Positions 17,790 through 26,099 of a DNA stretch of 64,000 bases are shown here, piece after piece (the first letter of the stretch is position 1; every line of letters starts with the position of its first letter). The notes below the pieces were generated by a model that saw only the letters and a program-made list of their open reading frames with translations, did not search any database and was not told where the DNA came from. The position numbers and the translations under genes are program-made. The stretch comes from AC-51 sp963749895 (GTDB lineage Bacteria; Actinomycetota; UBA4738; HRBIN12): positions 1,488,001 through 1,552,000 of the forward strand of contig CAVVOG010000003.1 in NCBI GenBank assembly GCA_963749895.1. The letters run 5' to 3'.

Positions 17790-17819
17790 CCCTCCCCACC
17801 TCTCGCCACCGCGCTCTGA
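17766..17819 (+). CDS. 17-codon mini-ORF (duplicated GH4 start with a new tail)
   Basis: MTKVAIIG, identical to the first eight residues of the GH4 enzyme at 18613, followed by PSPPLATAL and a stop. It ends 2 nt before the GGAGG that serves the AraD-like gene (ATG 17834), so ribosomes finishing it would terminate at that site. It may be a translated leader that helps re-initiation on a transcript that starts leaderless, or just a relic of the duplication. Confidence 0.4.
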   Translation: MTKVAIIGPSPPLATAL

Positions 17820-17833
17820 TCAGGAGGAACGAC

Positions 17834-18505
17834 ATGGACTTCGCGGAACTCAGGAGCGAGGTGTGGTGGGCCAACCTTCAACTGCCCGCCGCAGGCCTCG
17901 TGGTGATGCACAGCGGCAACGCGAGCGGTATCGACCGCGAACTGGGCCTCGTGCTGATCAAGCCGAGCGGCGTGGACTACGACTCGCTGCGCCCCGAGGA
18001 CCTCGTGGTCGTGGACCTCGACGGGAACCGGGCGACCGAAGCGCCCGACGGCATCGTCAGCCCGTTGAAGCCGAGCGTCGACACACCCCACCACCTCGCC
18101 ATCTACCGCGGTGACGAGACGATCGGCGGCGTGATCCACACCCACTCGAACCACGCGACCGCGTGGGCGGCAGCAGGTCGGCCGATCCCCTGCTCGCTCA
18201 CGGCGATGGCCGACGAGTTCGGTGGTGAGATCCCGTGCGCGCCCTACGCGCCGAACGTTGGCGATGCGATCGGCGACGCGATCTTGACCCACCGCACGCG
18301 GGCCCCCGGGATCCTGCTCGCGAACCACGGCGTCTTCACCTTCGACGCGACACCCCGGAAGGCATTGAAGGCGGCCGCGATGATCGAGGACGCGGCGAAG
18401 ACGATGTGGCTGGCGACCCGGCTGGGCAGCGTGCCGGTGCTGCCGCCCGACGAGATCGAGGCGTGGTGGGACCGCTATCACTCGACCTACGGGCAGGGGG
18501 CCTGA
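17834..18505 (+). CDS. Class II aldolase/epimerase, L-ribulose-5-phosphate 4-epimerase (AraD) group
   Basis: 223 residues. Zinc-dependent aldolase-fold enzyme of AraD/FucA/RhaD. Visible: MHSGNASG, LIKPSGVDYDSL, SVDTPHHLAIYR (the SDTPTH phosphate/substrate motif), GGVIHTHSNHATAWA with zinc His102 and His104, and LLANHGVF with third zinc ligand His165. AraD epimerises L-ribulose-5-P to D-xylulose-5-P, but relatives cleave other ketose phosphates; without an araA or araB nearby the substrate stays open. ATG 17834 is 6 nt after GGAGG (17823-17827). It heads the operon containing operator A and is followed by the GH4 gene, which has its own copy of the promoter. Confidence 0.85.
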   Translation: MDFAELRSEVWWANLQLPAAGLVVMHSGNASGIDRELGLVLIKPSGVDYDSLRPEDLVVVDLDGNRATEAPDGIVSPLKPSVDTPHHLAIYRGDETIGGVIHTHSNHATAWAAAGRPIPCSLTAMADEFGGEIPCAPYAPNVGDAIGDAILTHRTRAPGILLANHGVFTFDATPRKALKAAAMIEDAAKTMWLATRLGSVPVLPPDEIEAWWDRYHSTYGQGA

Positions 18506-18547
18506 GATGACGGGATGCGCGCGTGCCGTGCATCCTCGTCCGTGACC

Positions 18548-18636
18548 GGAACGCACATGGCCGTGCGCGTTCGGCCTCGACGCCCCTCGCGGGCCGGTGC
18601 CAGACTCCCGCCATGACGAAGGTCGCGATCATCGGC
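18548..18636 (+). repeat. 89-bp direct repeat, copy 2 (native GH4 promoter and start)
   Basis: Partner of 17701-17789. Since it continues into the intact GH4 gene, this copy is the parent and the upstream copy the duplicate. Confidence 0.9.
18550..18571. promoter_or_regulatory. DeoR-type operator, copy B
   Basis: Half-sites AACGCACATG and CGTGCGCGTT with a 2-bp centre, 42 nt before the GH4 start codon. Differs from copy A at two positions. Confidence 0.7.
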
Positions 18637-19926
18637 GCGGGCAGCGTCGAGTTCACCCGCAACATCCTCACCGACCTGTGCTCCTACGAAGAGCTGCAGG
18701 GCACGCTCGAGTTCGCGCTCCACGACATCGACGGGGAACGCCTCGCGTACGCGGATCGCGCCGCCCACCAGGTGATCGACCGACTCGACGCCGGTCACAC
18801 GGTGCGCTCGTGTCCCGACCGACGCGACGCGTTCGAAAGCGCCGACTACCTGATCAACGAGATCCAGGTCGGCGGGTACGACGCGACCGTCACCGACTTC
18901 GATGTCCCCCGTCGCTACGGGCTGCTCCAGACGATCGCCGACACGATCGGGATCGGCGGCATCATGCGTGGGCTCCGGACGATCCCGGTGATGATCGAGA
19001 TGGGCGACGAGATGGCCGAGCTGTGCCCCGACGGCCTGCTCCTCAACTACACGAACCCGATGGCGATGGTGCCGTGGGGGATCTGGGCGGGATCGGCGTG
19101 GCCGGCGTCACGGACCGTGGGCGTCTGCCACAGCGTGCGCGACACCCACGCGTTCCTCGCCTCGCTGGTGGGCCTGCCCGAGGAACGGATCGCCTTCCGT
19201 ACGGCCGGGTTCAACCACCAGTGCTTCGTCTACGAGTTCCGCGATCGGGAGACGGGCGAGGACCTCTACCCGAGGCTGCGCGAGATCGTCGAGGCCGACC
19301 CCGAGGGACTGGGTCGCCGTGTGCGTGTCGAGATCTTCCGGCGCTTCGGCTACTTCCCCACCGAGTCGTGCGAGCACTCCGCCGAGTACGTCCCGTGGGT
19401 GCTGCACCACCCCGACCAGGTCGAGCGGTTCCGCTCGGAGATCGACGAGTACGTTCGCCGCAGCGACGAGAACCTCGAAGACTGGGCCGCGATGAAGGCC
19501 CAGCTCGATGCGGGGCAGGAGATCGAGCTCGACCGCAACGACGAGCTCGCGTCGCAGTTCGTCTTCGCGCTGGAGACCGGCACCCCGGCGGAGCTCTACG
19601 GGAACGTCCGCAACGACGGACTGATCGAGGGCCTCCCGGACGACGCGTGCGTCGAGGTGCCCGTGCTGGCGAACAAGAACGGCGTCCAGCCGACGAGGAT
19701 CGGCCGGATCCCCCCGCAGTGCCTCGCCCTGAACCGAACGTTCCTCAACACGGTCGAGCTGACCGTGCAAGCGGTCGTCCAGGGCTCCCGCGACCTCGTC
19801 TACCAGGCCGCGCTGCTGGACCCGCACACCGCCGCCACCCTGTCGACGACCGATATCGTCAGTGTGGTTGACGACCTGATCGAGGCCCACGGCGATCTGA
19901 TCCCCGAGCCGATCCGTCGGGGTTAG
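18613..19926 (+). CDS. Glycoside hydrolase family 4 (NAD- and metal-dependent alpha-glucosidase/galactosidase/uronidase group)
   Basis: 437 residues. GH4 enzymes oxidise C3 of the glycone with bound NAD, eliminate the aglycone, then reduce back; they need a divalent metal and a reduced state. Visible: Rossmann start KVAIIGAGSVEFT, NYTNPMA (Asn148), the metal ligands VCHSV (Cys172) and GFNH (His202), matching the family's Asn/Cys/His set, and NKNGVQPTRIGRIPPQCLAL. The CHSV form is typical of alpha-glucosidase, alpha-galactosidase and alpha-galacturonase branches rather than 6-phospho-beta-glucosidases. No signal peptide, so it acts on an imported glycoside. The likely transporter is encoded at 22893-26099. 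Confidence 0.88.
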   Translation: MTKVAIIGAGSVEFTRNILTDLCSYEELQGTLEFALHDIDGERLAYADRAAHQVIDRLDAGHTVRSCPDRRDAFESADYLINEIQVGGYDATVTDFDVPRRYGLLQTIADTIGIGGIMRGLRTIPVMIEMGDEMAELCPDGLLLNYTNPMAMVPWGIWAGSAWPASRTVGVCHSVRDTHAFLASLVGLPEERIAFRTAGFNHQCFVYEFRDRETGEDLYPRLREIVEADPEGLGRRVRVEIFRRFGYFPTESCEHSAEYVPWVLHHPDQVERFRSEIDEYVRRSDENLEDWAAMKAQLDAGQEIELDRNDELASQFVFALETGTPAELYGNVRNDGLIEGLPDDACVEVPVLANKNGVQPTRIGRIPPQCLALNRTFLNTVELTVQAVVQGSRDLVYQAALLDPHTAATLSTTDIVSVVDDLIEAHGDLIPEPIRRG

Positions 19927-20975
19927 ACGCGGATCAGTCGACGCGCGTTCGCGCCGTACACGGAGGCCAGGACGTCTCCAGGGAGGTCGAGGCCGCTGAT
20001 CGTCCAGCGGCCCTGCGTCGGTGTCTCCACGGGGTCGGCGTCGTACGCGAACGCCTCGTCGTCCGTCTCGAGGAAGCGGCGGTGGACCGCGTAGACGGAC
20101 GGGTCCGCCGGGAACGCATCCGTGCCGAACAGCACCCGATCCCGGTGGCTCGCGATCAGGTCACGTGCCGCACGGGGAACGCGGCCGAGCTCGGCGATCC
20201 TCGCCGCGACGTCGAGGTAGGCGTTGGGGTAGGTGTCGAGGAGCCGTCCGACCCAGGCGAGGTCTTCCGCGCAGCACAGCACGTGGGCACCGACCCACGT
20301 CACGTCGCGCCTGCGCGAGATCAGCGACTCGAGCGCATCCATGATCCGGTCGAAGGGCGGGAACCGCCGCCGGTCGCCGACCCACCACTCGGGGTTCTCG
20401 AGCAACTCCTCGAGGCGTTCGTTCCGTGCGTCGAGCGGTCCGAAGAAGGCGACCGGGTCACCGACGTGGATCGTCACGGGAACCCCTGCCTCGGCCACCG
20501 CGTCCCACACGGGGTCGAGCCGACGGTCGTCGGGCATCACGAGATCTCCGCGGTCGTCGCGCAGGTGCAGCCCGAGGTCCTTCCAGACCTTGAGCCCCTT
20601 CGCACCGAGCCCGAAGGACGAGCGTGCCTGGGCCGCGAGCTCGTCCCACGCGCCACGCATGAACAGATCGCGGTTCCACTGGGCGAACGTCGCGAACCGC
20701 CCGGGATGAGCTCGGTCGTAGCGATCGATGTTCGCGTCGAGCTCGTCCCCCCACATCCCGTCGAGGTTCACGATCGCCTCGACGCCACAGGCGTCCATCG
20801 TGGCCAGGAGCGCACCGACGTCGGGCGAGGCCCACCCACCGGTCAGCCATCGCCCCAGGTGGTTGTGGGCGTCGATCATCGGGACCGGCGGGAGGTGGGA
20901 GAGCTCGGTGAGCGAACGGCGCAGCGCAGGGTGCGGCCGGAAGTCACGAAGCAGCAGGTCCCGGAGATCGCTCAC
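19923..20975 (-). CDS. Amidohydrolase_2 family TIM-barrel hydrolase
   Basis: 350 residues. Visible: MIDAHNHLGRW (metal-binding HxH), VNLDGMWGDELDANI, GAKGLKVWKDLGL, VTIHVGDPVAFF, WVGAHVLC and VLFGTDAFPADP (terminal Asp). This group includes decarboxylases, lactonases and hydrolases of carboxylated or sugar-derived lactones, so a role in opening or hydrolysing a sugar lactone in this regulon is possible but unproven. GTG start at 20975 overlaps the stop of the small upstream ORF (GTGA), so it is translated as the third gene of the deoR operon. It is convergent with GH4 and the two overlap by 4 bp. Confidence 0.8.
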   Translation of the reverse strand: MSDLRDLLLRDFRPHPALRRSLTELSHLPPVPMIDAHNHLGRWLTGGWASPDVGALLATMDACGVEAIVNLDGMWGDELDANIDRYDRAHPGRFATFAQWNRDLFMRGAWDELAAQARSSFGLGAKGLKVWKDLGLHLRDDRGDLVMPDDRRLDPVWDAVAEAGVPVTIHVGDPVAFFGPLDARNERLEELLENPEWWVGDRRRFPPFDRIMDALESLISRRRDVTWVGAHVLCCAEDLAWVGRLLDTYPNAYLDVAARIAELGRVPRAARDLIASHRDRVLFGTDAFPADPSVYAVHRRFLETDDEAFAYDADPVETPTQGRWTISGLDLPGDVLASVYGANARRLIRV

Positions 20976-21139
20976 GCAGCGCCATCCTTGAGCGCGGCTC
21001 GGAGCCCTGCGATCGCCCGGAGCATCGGGGTCGCCGAGGTCCTCGTCCCGTCCCATCGGCGAAGCACCTCGATCGCCGCTGCCTCGATCTGACGCAGTCG
21101 CTCGAGCTCGTCGACCTGGATCCTCACTTCGTCGGCCAT
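20972..21139 (-). CDS. Small hypothetical protein, 55 residues
   Basis: Begins MADEVRIQVDELERLRQIEA and ends LRAALKDGAA; a charged, helical, probably coiled-coil peptide with a WDGTRTS turn in the middle. GAGGAGG lies 4 nt before the ATG. It starts 14 bp after the deoR stop and its TGA overlaps the GTG of the amidohydrolase, so it is translationally embedded in the operon, which supports it being real. No recognisable family; perhaps a regulatory partner or oligomerisation factor for a neighbour. Confidence 0.6.
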   Translation of the reverse strand: MADEVRIQVDELERLRQIEAAAIEVLRRWDGTRTSATPMLRAIAGLRAALKDGAA

Positions 21140-21152
21140 CCACCCTCCTCGC

Positions 21153-21911
21153 TCACACCGCGGTGACCGTCAACCCCGCCTCGCGGAGTCCGTGCAGCGC
21201 TCGGACGTTCGCGGCACGGTCGGTGATCAGTTCGTCGACCCGTTCGATCGGGCAGATCCGCGCGAACGCGGCCGAACCGATCTTCGTGGCGTCTGCCACC
21301 ACGATCACGCGCCGAGCGCGTTCGATCAGGGTCGCGTTCGTGTGGGCCTCGACCTCGTGGTGGGTCGTGCAGCCATGCGCGGGGTCGATCCCGTCCACGC
21401 CGATCACCGCCAGATCGAGCGTCAGTCCCCCGAGCGATCCCTCGGCGATGGGGCCGACCAGCTCGTAGGACTCCGGGCGCGCGGTCCCGCCCGTCACCAC
21501 CAGCCGGAGGTTCGGTCGAACGGCCAGCTCGCTCGCGATGTTCAGCGCGTTCGTCACGACGGTGAGGCTCTCGCGATCGACCAGTGCTCGAGCGACCTCC
21601 GTGCAGGTCGTGCCCCCGGTCAGGCCCACCGCAGCACCGTCGGGGACCCGCGCCGCCGCCGTCGCCGCGATGCGGCGCTTCTCGTCCTGACGCCGCGCCT
21701 CCTTGTACCGCAGCGGCAGCTCGTAGATCACGCCCTGCGCGACGGCGCCGCCGTGGGTCCGGGCTAGCAGACGCTGCTCCTGGAGTAGCTCGAGGTCGCG
21801 GCGGATCGTCGCCTGCGACACGCCGAGACGGGTCGCGAGTCGCGCGGCCACGATCACCCGGTCGCGCGAGAGCTCTTCGAGGATCGCCGCGAGGCGTTCG
21901 TCCTGACGCAT
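21153..21911 (-). CDS. DeoR-family sugar-phosphate-responsive transcriptional repressor
   Basis: 252 residues. N-terminal HTH (ERLAAILEEL ... LGVSQATIRRDLELLQ) with the DeoR signature RLLARTHGGA, then the DeoRC effector domain (GLTGGTTCTEVARAL, VVTNALNIASEL, VVTGGTARPESYE, GVDGIDPAHG). Members usually bind a phosphorylated sugar intermediate, which releases DNA. It is divergent from the SIS gene, with operator copy C 24 bp upstream of its start, so it is probably autoregulated. The same 22-bp palindrome at three other regulon promoters suggests it controls the whole 16.8-30.8 kb set. An in-frame TTG at 21923 is the alternative start. Confidence 0.88.
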   Translation of the reverse strand: MRQDERLAAILEELSRDRVIVAARLATRLGVSQATIRRDLELLQEQRLLARTHGGAVAQGVIYELPLRYKEARRQDEKRRIAATAAARVPDGAAVGLTGGTTCTEVARALVDRESLTVVTNALNIASELAVRPNLRLVVTGGTARPESYELVGPIAEGSLGGLTLDLAVIGVDGIDPAHGCTTHHEVEAHTNATLIERARRVIVVADATKIGSAAFARICPIERVDELITDRAANVRALHGLREAGLTVTAV

Positions 21912-21934
21912 CCGTGAGCGCAAGGATAAGCCGA

Positions 21935-21956
21935 AACGTGCACGCTCGTGATCGTT
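21935..21956. promoter_or_regulatory. DeoR-type operator, copy C (divergent deoR / SIS promoter region)
   Basis: Half-sites AACGTGCACG and CGTGATCGTT with a 2-bp centre. It lies between deoR and the SIS-ABC operon, where one bound dimer or tetramer could block both. A further half-site-like AACGCGCAC occurs at 21976-21984 next to the SIS -10-like TAGCGT. Confidence 0.65.
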
Positions 21957-22000
21957 CTCGCCTTGCCTCGTTCATGAACGCGCACTAGCGTCGGCGAGGG

Positions 22001-22873
22001 ATGAGCGAGACCGAGCGCGAGATCGCGAGCCAGCCCGGAACCTGGCGGCGGGCCGCCGCGATGGCACCCGAGGTCGCGACGCGCCTGCCCGCTTCCGGCG
22101 AGCGCGTCGCCGTGGTGGGATGCGGCACGTCGTGGTTCATGGCCCAGGCGTACGCGTCGCTCCGCGAGCGCGCAGGTCACGGCGAGACCGACGCCTTCAC
22201 CGCGACGGAGTTCCCCGTGGATCGCCGGTACGACCGGGTCGTCGCGATCAGCCGCAGCGGGACGACCTCGGAGGTCGAGCGACTGCTGCCGGACCTCGTG
22301 GCCCCGGTCACGGCGATCACGGCGGTCGGCGACAGCCCGATCGCCCGCGTGGCGGACGACGTCATCGTCCTGGACTTCGCGGACGAGCGCTCGGTCGTGC
22401 AGACGCGGTTCGCGACGTCGGCCCTGGCGTTGCTCCGCACGCATCTCGGGGAAGACCTCGGCTCGTCGATCGCCGACGCCGAGCGCGCACTCGCGATGCC
22501 GCTTCCTCACGATGCGTCGAGATTCGTGCACTTCGTGTTCCTCGGGCACGGTTGGAGCGTGGGACTGGCCAACGAGGCCGCGCTCAAGCTCCGCGAGGCC
22601 ACACGCTCGTACACCGAGTCGTATCCCGCGATGGAGTACCGACACGGCCCCGTCAGCGTCGCCGACGCCCGGACGTTGGTCTGGGTGCTGGCGACACCCG
22701 ATGCCTCGGTCGCCGACGACATCACGTCGACCGGTGCGACCGTTCGTACCGCCGAGCTCGACCCGATGGCCGAGCTCGTGCTGATCCACCGCACCGCGGT
22801 CGCGCTCGCGCATTCGCGCGGTCTCGACCCCGACCATCCGCGCCACCTCACCCGATCGGTGGTGCTCTCGTGA
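22001..22873 (+). CDS. SIS-domain sugar isomerase/deaminase
   Basis: 290 residues with two SIS subdomains, like the isomerase half of GlmS, AgaS and FrlB. Visible: VAVVGCGTSWFMAQAYA, VAISRSGTTSEVERLL (phosphate-binding SGTT), FLGHGWSVGLANEAALKLREATRSYTES (the NEAALKLKE motif) and EYRHGPVSV (the E-RHGP motif with catalytic Glu and His). Predicted to isomerise, and perhaps deaminate, a hexose-6-phosphate. It opens the operon that includes the sugar-binding protein and permeases, 19 bp upstream of the former. Controlled by operator C. Confidence 0.88.
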   Translation: MSETEREIASQPGTWRRAAAMAPEVATRLPASGERVAVVGCGTSWFMAQAYASLRERAGHGETDAFTATEFPVDRRYDRVVAISRSGTTSEVERLLPDLVAPVTAITAVGDSPIARVADDVIVLDFADERSVVQTRFATSALALLRTHLGEDLGSSIADAERALAMPLPHDASRFVHFVFLGHGWSVGLANEAALKLREATRSYTESYPAMEYRHGPVSVADARTLVWVLATPDASVADDITSTGATVRTAELDPMAELVLIHRTAVALAHSRGLDPDHPRHLTRSVVLS

Positions 22874-22892
22874 CACCCAGGAGGGAACGACC

Positions 22893-24224
22893 ATGACCAG
22901 ACCCCGCATCCTCGCCCGGTGGGGCGCCGCGGCGCTCGTGCTGATGCTGCTGGCCGCCGCGTGCACGTTCGGAGAGGAGACGAGCAGCTCCGATAGCTCT
23001 GCCCCGACCGGCGACGTCAGCGGCGAACCCGTGACGCTCCGCGTCTGGACGCACCAGAACCGGTCGTTCAACCAGGGCCTCAAGGACCTCGCGAAGGCGT
23101 ACTCGGACCAGCATCCGAACGTGGCGTTCGAGTTCGAGACGTTCGACTACGACTCCTACGTGCAGACGCTCCAGACGGCGCTGCCGGCCGGGACCGAGGC
23201 CGACATCCTGCAGATGTTCGGGACCTGGACGTGTAGCTACGCCGGCAACCTCGCGCCGGTCCCCGACGACGTCAGCACGCTCGCCGACGCGCAGGGGGCC
23301 TTCTTCGCCGCGCCGATCGGCGGCTACACGTGCGACGACACGCTCTACGGGTTCCCGCAGGAGTTCAACATCGAGTACGGGGCGACCCTCGTGAACACCT
23401 CGCTCGCCGGCGACGCGGGCGTCGGGACCGACGGGTGGGCCTCGTGGGACGAGTTCATCGCCGACGCGCAGAAGGTCACCCAGTCGCAGGACGGGACCGT
23501 CCTTCGCGCCGGGTACCACTTCACCGCCGCCGACGGTCTCTCGTACTCCTTCTACTCGCTGATCCTGCAGAACGGCGGGGCGTTCCTGAGCGAGGACGGC
23601 TCGGCCTTCACGATCGACACCCCGGAGGGAGCCGCGGCCCTCGACCAGCTCCAGGCGATCGTGGACGCGGGCGTGATCGATCCGACCACCTTCAACGACG
23701 AGGTGAACTGGGTCGGCGACTGCTACTTCGAGGAGAACTGCGCGATGGGACTGGTCGGTCCCTGGGTCGTGCCCGAGTACAGCGCGGACTTCCCCGACGT
23801 CGCCGCGAACACCGTGTACGTGCCGCTGCCCACGGTCGACAACGCGTCGTTCGTCGCCGACTCCGGCTGGGGCATGACCGTGTCGAACACGAGCGCGGTC
23901 GCCGACACGGCGTGGGACTTCATCGCGTTCGTGACCCTCGACCCGGCCAACGCCGCCGCGTGGAACGCCGCGACCGGGACGCTCCCGGCCCTGAAGGCGA
24001 ACGCCGAGGGCGCCACGAAGGACGAGCTCGTGGCCACCTTCCCGCACTTCGAGGCGTGGTTCCCGATCCTCGAGAACGGCCAGTACCTCGGGAACGTCCC
24101 CGACCGGGATCTGCTCTGGTACGAGATCTCGTACCCGAACCTGCTGGCGGCCCTCGACGGGAGCATGACCCACGAGGAGGCCCTCGCGGCGATGGAGCGC
24201 GAGGCGAACGAGACGCTGGGATAG
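22893..24224 (+). CDS. ABC transporter sugar-binding lipoprotein (family 1)
   Basis: 443 residues. The signal peptide ends in lipobox LLAAAC, followed by a Ser/acidic linker, so it is anchored to the outer face of the membrane. The core is a solute-binding family 1 fold: VTLRVWTHQNRSF, LPAGTEADILQMFG, GFPQEFNIEYGATLVN, and the hinge strands near VGPWVVPEYSA. The Trp residues in FGTWTCSY and VGPW are typical sugar stackers. Several Cys residues (CSYAG, CDDTL, CYFEENC) may pair as disulfides. It works with the two permeases immediately downstream and probably with the ATPase at 26833. Confidence 0.93.
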   Translation: MTRPRILARWGAAALVLMLLAAACTFGEETSSSDSSAPTGDVSGEPVTLRVWTHQNRSFNQGLKDLAKAYSDQHPNVAFEFETFDYDSYVQTLQTALPAGTEADILQMFGTWTCSYAGNLAPVPDDVSTLADAQGAFFAAPIGGYTCDDTLYGFPQEFNIEYGATLVNTSLAGDAGVGTDGWASWDEFIADAQKVTQSQDGTVLRAGYHFTAADGLSYSFYSLILQNGGAFLSEDGSAFTIDTPEGAAALDQLQAIVDAGVIDPTTFNDEVNWVGDCYFEENCAMGLVGPWVVPEYSADFPDVAANTVYVPLPTVDNASFVADSGWGMTVSNTSAVADTAWDFIAFVTLDPANAAAWNAATGTLPALKANAEGATKDELVATFPHFEAWFPILENGQYLGNVPDRDLLWYEISYPNLLAALDGSMTHEEALAAMEREANETLG

Positions 24225-24234
24225 GAGCCGCCCG

Positions 24235-25257
24235 ATCGCGACCGCAGAGCTGACGCACGAGCCGTCCGCCGACCCGGCGCCCCGGCGCCGCCGAGCCTTC
24301 GGCGGGCGGCTCGGCGCGCAACGTCGGTTCGTCGCGACCGTCCTCAGCCCCGCGGCGATCTACATGGGTGTCTTCATGCTGCTCCCGATCGTGTGGGCGC
24401 TCCTGCTCACGCTCTTCGAGTTCAGCCCCCGCCGCACCGGCTCCCCGTTCCTGGGCCTCGGGCGCGACAACCCCTTCGTGGGGATCGAGCATTTCCGCCG
24501 GATGCTCGACTTCTCCGAAGAGGCGCCGCTCGAGGTCCAGCAGTTCCACATCGCGGTCAAGACCACGTTGCTGTTCGCCTTCATCGTGGTGCCGCTGAAC
24601 CTCGCGATCACGCTGCCCCTCGCGGCGATGATCGAATCGGTGTCGCGTCGGTGGAAGGTCGTGTACCGGACGGTGTTCTTCCTGCCGGTGCTCGCGTCGT
24701 CGGTCGGCGTCGCGATCATCTGGGGGTTCGCGCTGCACCCGCAGCGCGGCCTGCTGAACGGGCTGATCACCCGGATCACCGGCGAGGCGACCGTGATCGC
24801 GTGGATCACCGACCCGAACCTCGTGTTCGCGGGGATCCCGGTGGCGCTGCTCGCGGTGGTCGTGGCGTACCTGTGGCAGGACATCGGCTACAACCTCGTG
24901 ATCTTCATCGCGGCGCTCCAGGCGGTCCCCGACTCGGTGAAGGACGCAGCGCTCGTCGACGGGGCGAGCGCGTGGCAGCGGTTCCGCTACATCACCCTGC
25001 CGCTGCTGAAGCCGACGATCATGCTGACGTCGGTCCTGACGATGATCTCGGCCTTCCAGGTCTTCGATCTGTTCTTCGTGATGACCGACGGCGGTCCCCA
25101 GGACCAGACGCGAGCGATGTCGCTCGACATCTACCAGAACGCCTTCCGCTACCAGCGGATGGGGTGGGCGGCCGCCGTCTCGCTCGTGCTGTTCCTGCTG
25201 GTGTTCACGATCTCGAGGCTGCAAGCTCGGTTCCTGCGCACGGAGTGGGAGTACTGA
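24235..25257 (+). CDS. ABC sugar permease (MalF/UgpA type), non-canonical start
   Basis: Inner-membrane permease with six or so TM segments and the EAA loop DAALVDGASAWQRFRYITLP near residue 240, which contacts the ATPase. The conserved N-terminal region (RRFVATVLSPAAIYMGVFMLLP) is in frame upstream of the first ATG at 24364, which would cut off the first TM helix. There is no ATG, GTG or TTG between the previous stop and 24364. The best start is ATC at 24235, placed 7 nt after AGGAG; a CTG at 24250 is the other option. Its stop overlaps the next gene's ATG. Confidence 0.85.
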   Translation: MATAELTHEPSADPAPRRRRAFGGRLGAQRRFVATVLSPAAIYMGVFMLLPIVWALLLTLFEFSPRRTGSPFLGLGRDNPFVGIEHFRRMLDFSEEAPLEVQQFHIAVKTTLLFAFIVVPLNLAITLPLAAMIESVSRRWKVVYRTVFFLPVLASSVGVAIIWGFALHPQRGLLNGLITRITGEATVIAWITDPNLVFAGIPVALLAVVVAYLWQDIGYNLVIFIAALQAVPDSVKDAALVDGASAWQRFRYITLPLLKPTIMLTSVLTMISAFQVFDLFFVMTDGGPQDQTRAMSLDIYQNAFRYQRMGWAAAVSLVLFLLVFTISRLQARFLRTEWEY

Positions 25258-26099
25258 TGGCGACGCGAGCCCCCACCCGGGTCGTGGTCTCGAAGACCGC
25301 GCTGTACACGGCGCTCACGGTCTTCGGGATCGTCGCGGCGATCCCGTTCGTGTGGATGATCCTGTCGTCGTTCAAGACCGGCGCCGAGATCCGAGAGTTC
25401 CCTCCGACGTTCTGGCCTCGCGCGTGGACCCTCGAGAACTACACCACGATCCTGGACGACCCGGACCTGCCCCTGTGGCTCTTCTACCGGAACTCCGCGT
25501 TCGTCGCGGTGCTGAACGTGGTCGCGACCCTGTTCACCTCGTCGCTGCTCGGCTACGTGCTGGCGAAGTACGAGTTCCGCGGGCGGCTGTTCCTGTTCTG
25601 GTTCGTGCTGGCGACGATGATGATCCCGTCGCAGGTCACGATGATCCCCGGGTACCTGATCCTGGTTCAGCTCGGGTTGCTGGACAACCTGTGGGGGCTC
25701 GTGCTGCCGTCGATGATCGACGCGTTCGGGGTCTTCGTGATGCGGCAGTTCGCGCTGTCGATCCCCGACGACGAGATCTGGTCGGCACGGGTCGACGGCG
25801 CCTCCGAGTGGCGGATCTACCGCTCGATCGTGCTGCCGCAGCTCAAGCCCGCGCTCGCGACGCTGGGGATGCTGACCTTCATGTTCCACTGGAACGCCTA
25901 CCTGTGGCCGCTGATCGTGCTGACCTCGCAGGAGAACCGCACCCTCCCGATCATCCTGTACTGGTACTCGACCCAGCACGGATCTCAGGTGAACCTCGTG
26001 ATGGCCGCGTCCGTGCTGATGGTGATCCCGGTGCTGCTCGTGTTCGCGGCGTCCCAGAAGTGGATCGTGCGCGGCCTGACGCTGACCGGTGGGAAGTGA
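25257..26099 (+). CDS. ABC sugar permease (MalG/UgpE type)
   Basis: 280 residues. Visible: VFGIVAAIPFVWMILSSFKT (first TM and the conserved SSFK), and the EAA loop SARVDGASEWRIYRSIVLPQLKP near residue 190. The ATG shares its A with the TGA of the preceding permease, so the pair is translationally coupled, as expected for a heterodimeric channel. It ends the plus-strand operon; the opposite-strand methyltransferase begins 1 bp later. Confidence 0.93.
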   Translation: MATRAPTRVVVSKTALYTALTVFGIVAAIPFVWMILSSFKTGAEIREFPPTFWPRAWTLENYTTILDDPDLPLWLFYRNSAFVAVLNVVATLFTSSLLGYVLAKYEFRGRLFLFWFVLATMMIPSQVTMIPGYLILVQLGLLDNLWGLVLPSMIDAFGVFVMRQFALSIPDDEIWSARVDGASEWRIYRSIVLPQLKPALATLGMLTFMFHWNAYLWPLIVLTSQENRTLPIILYWYSTQHGSQVNLVMAASVLMVIPVLLVFAASQKWIVRGLTLTGGK

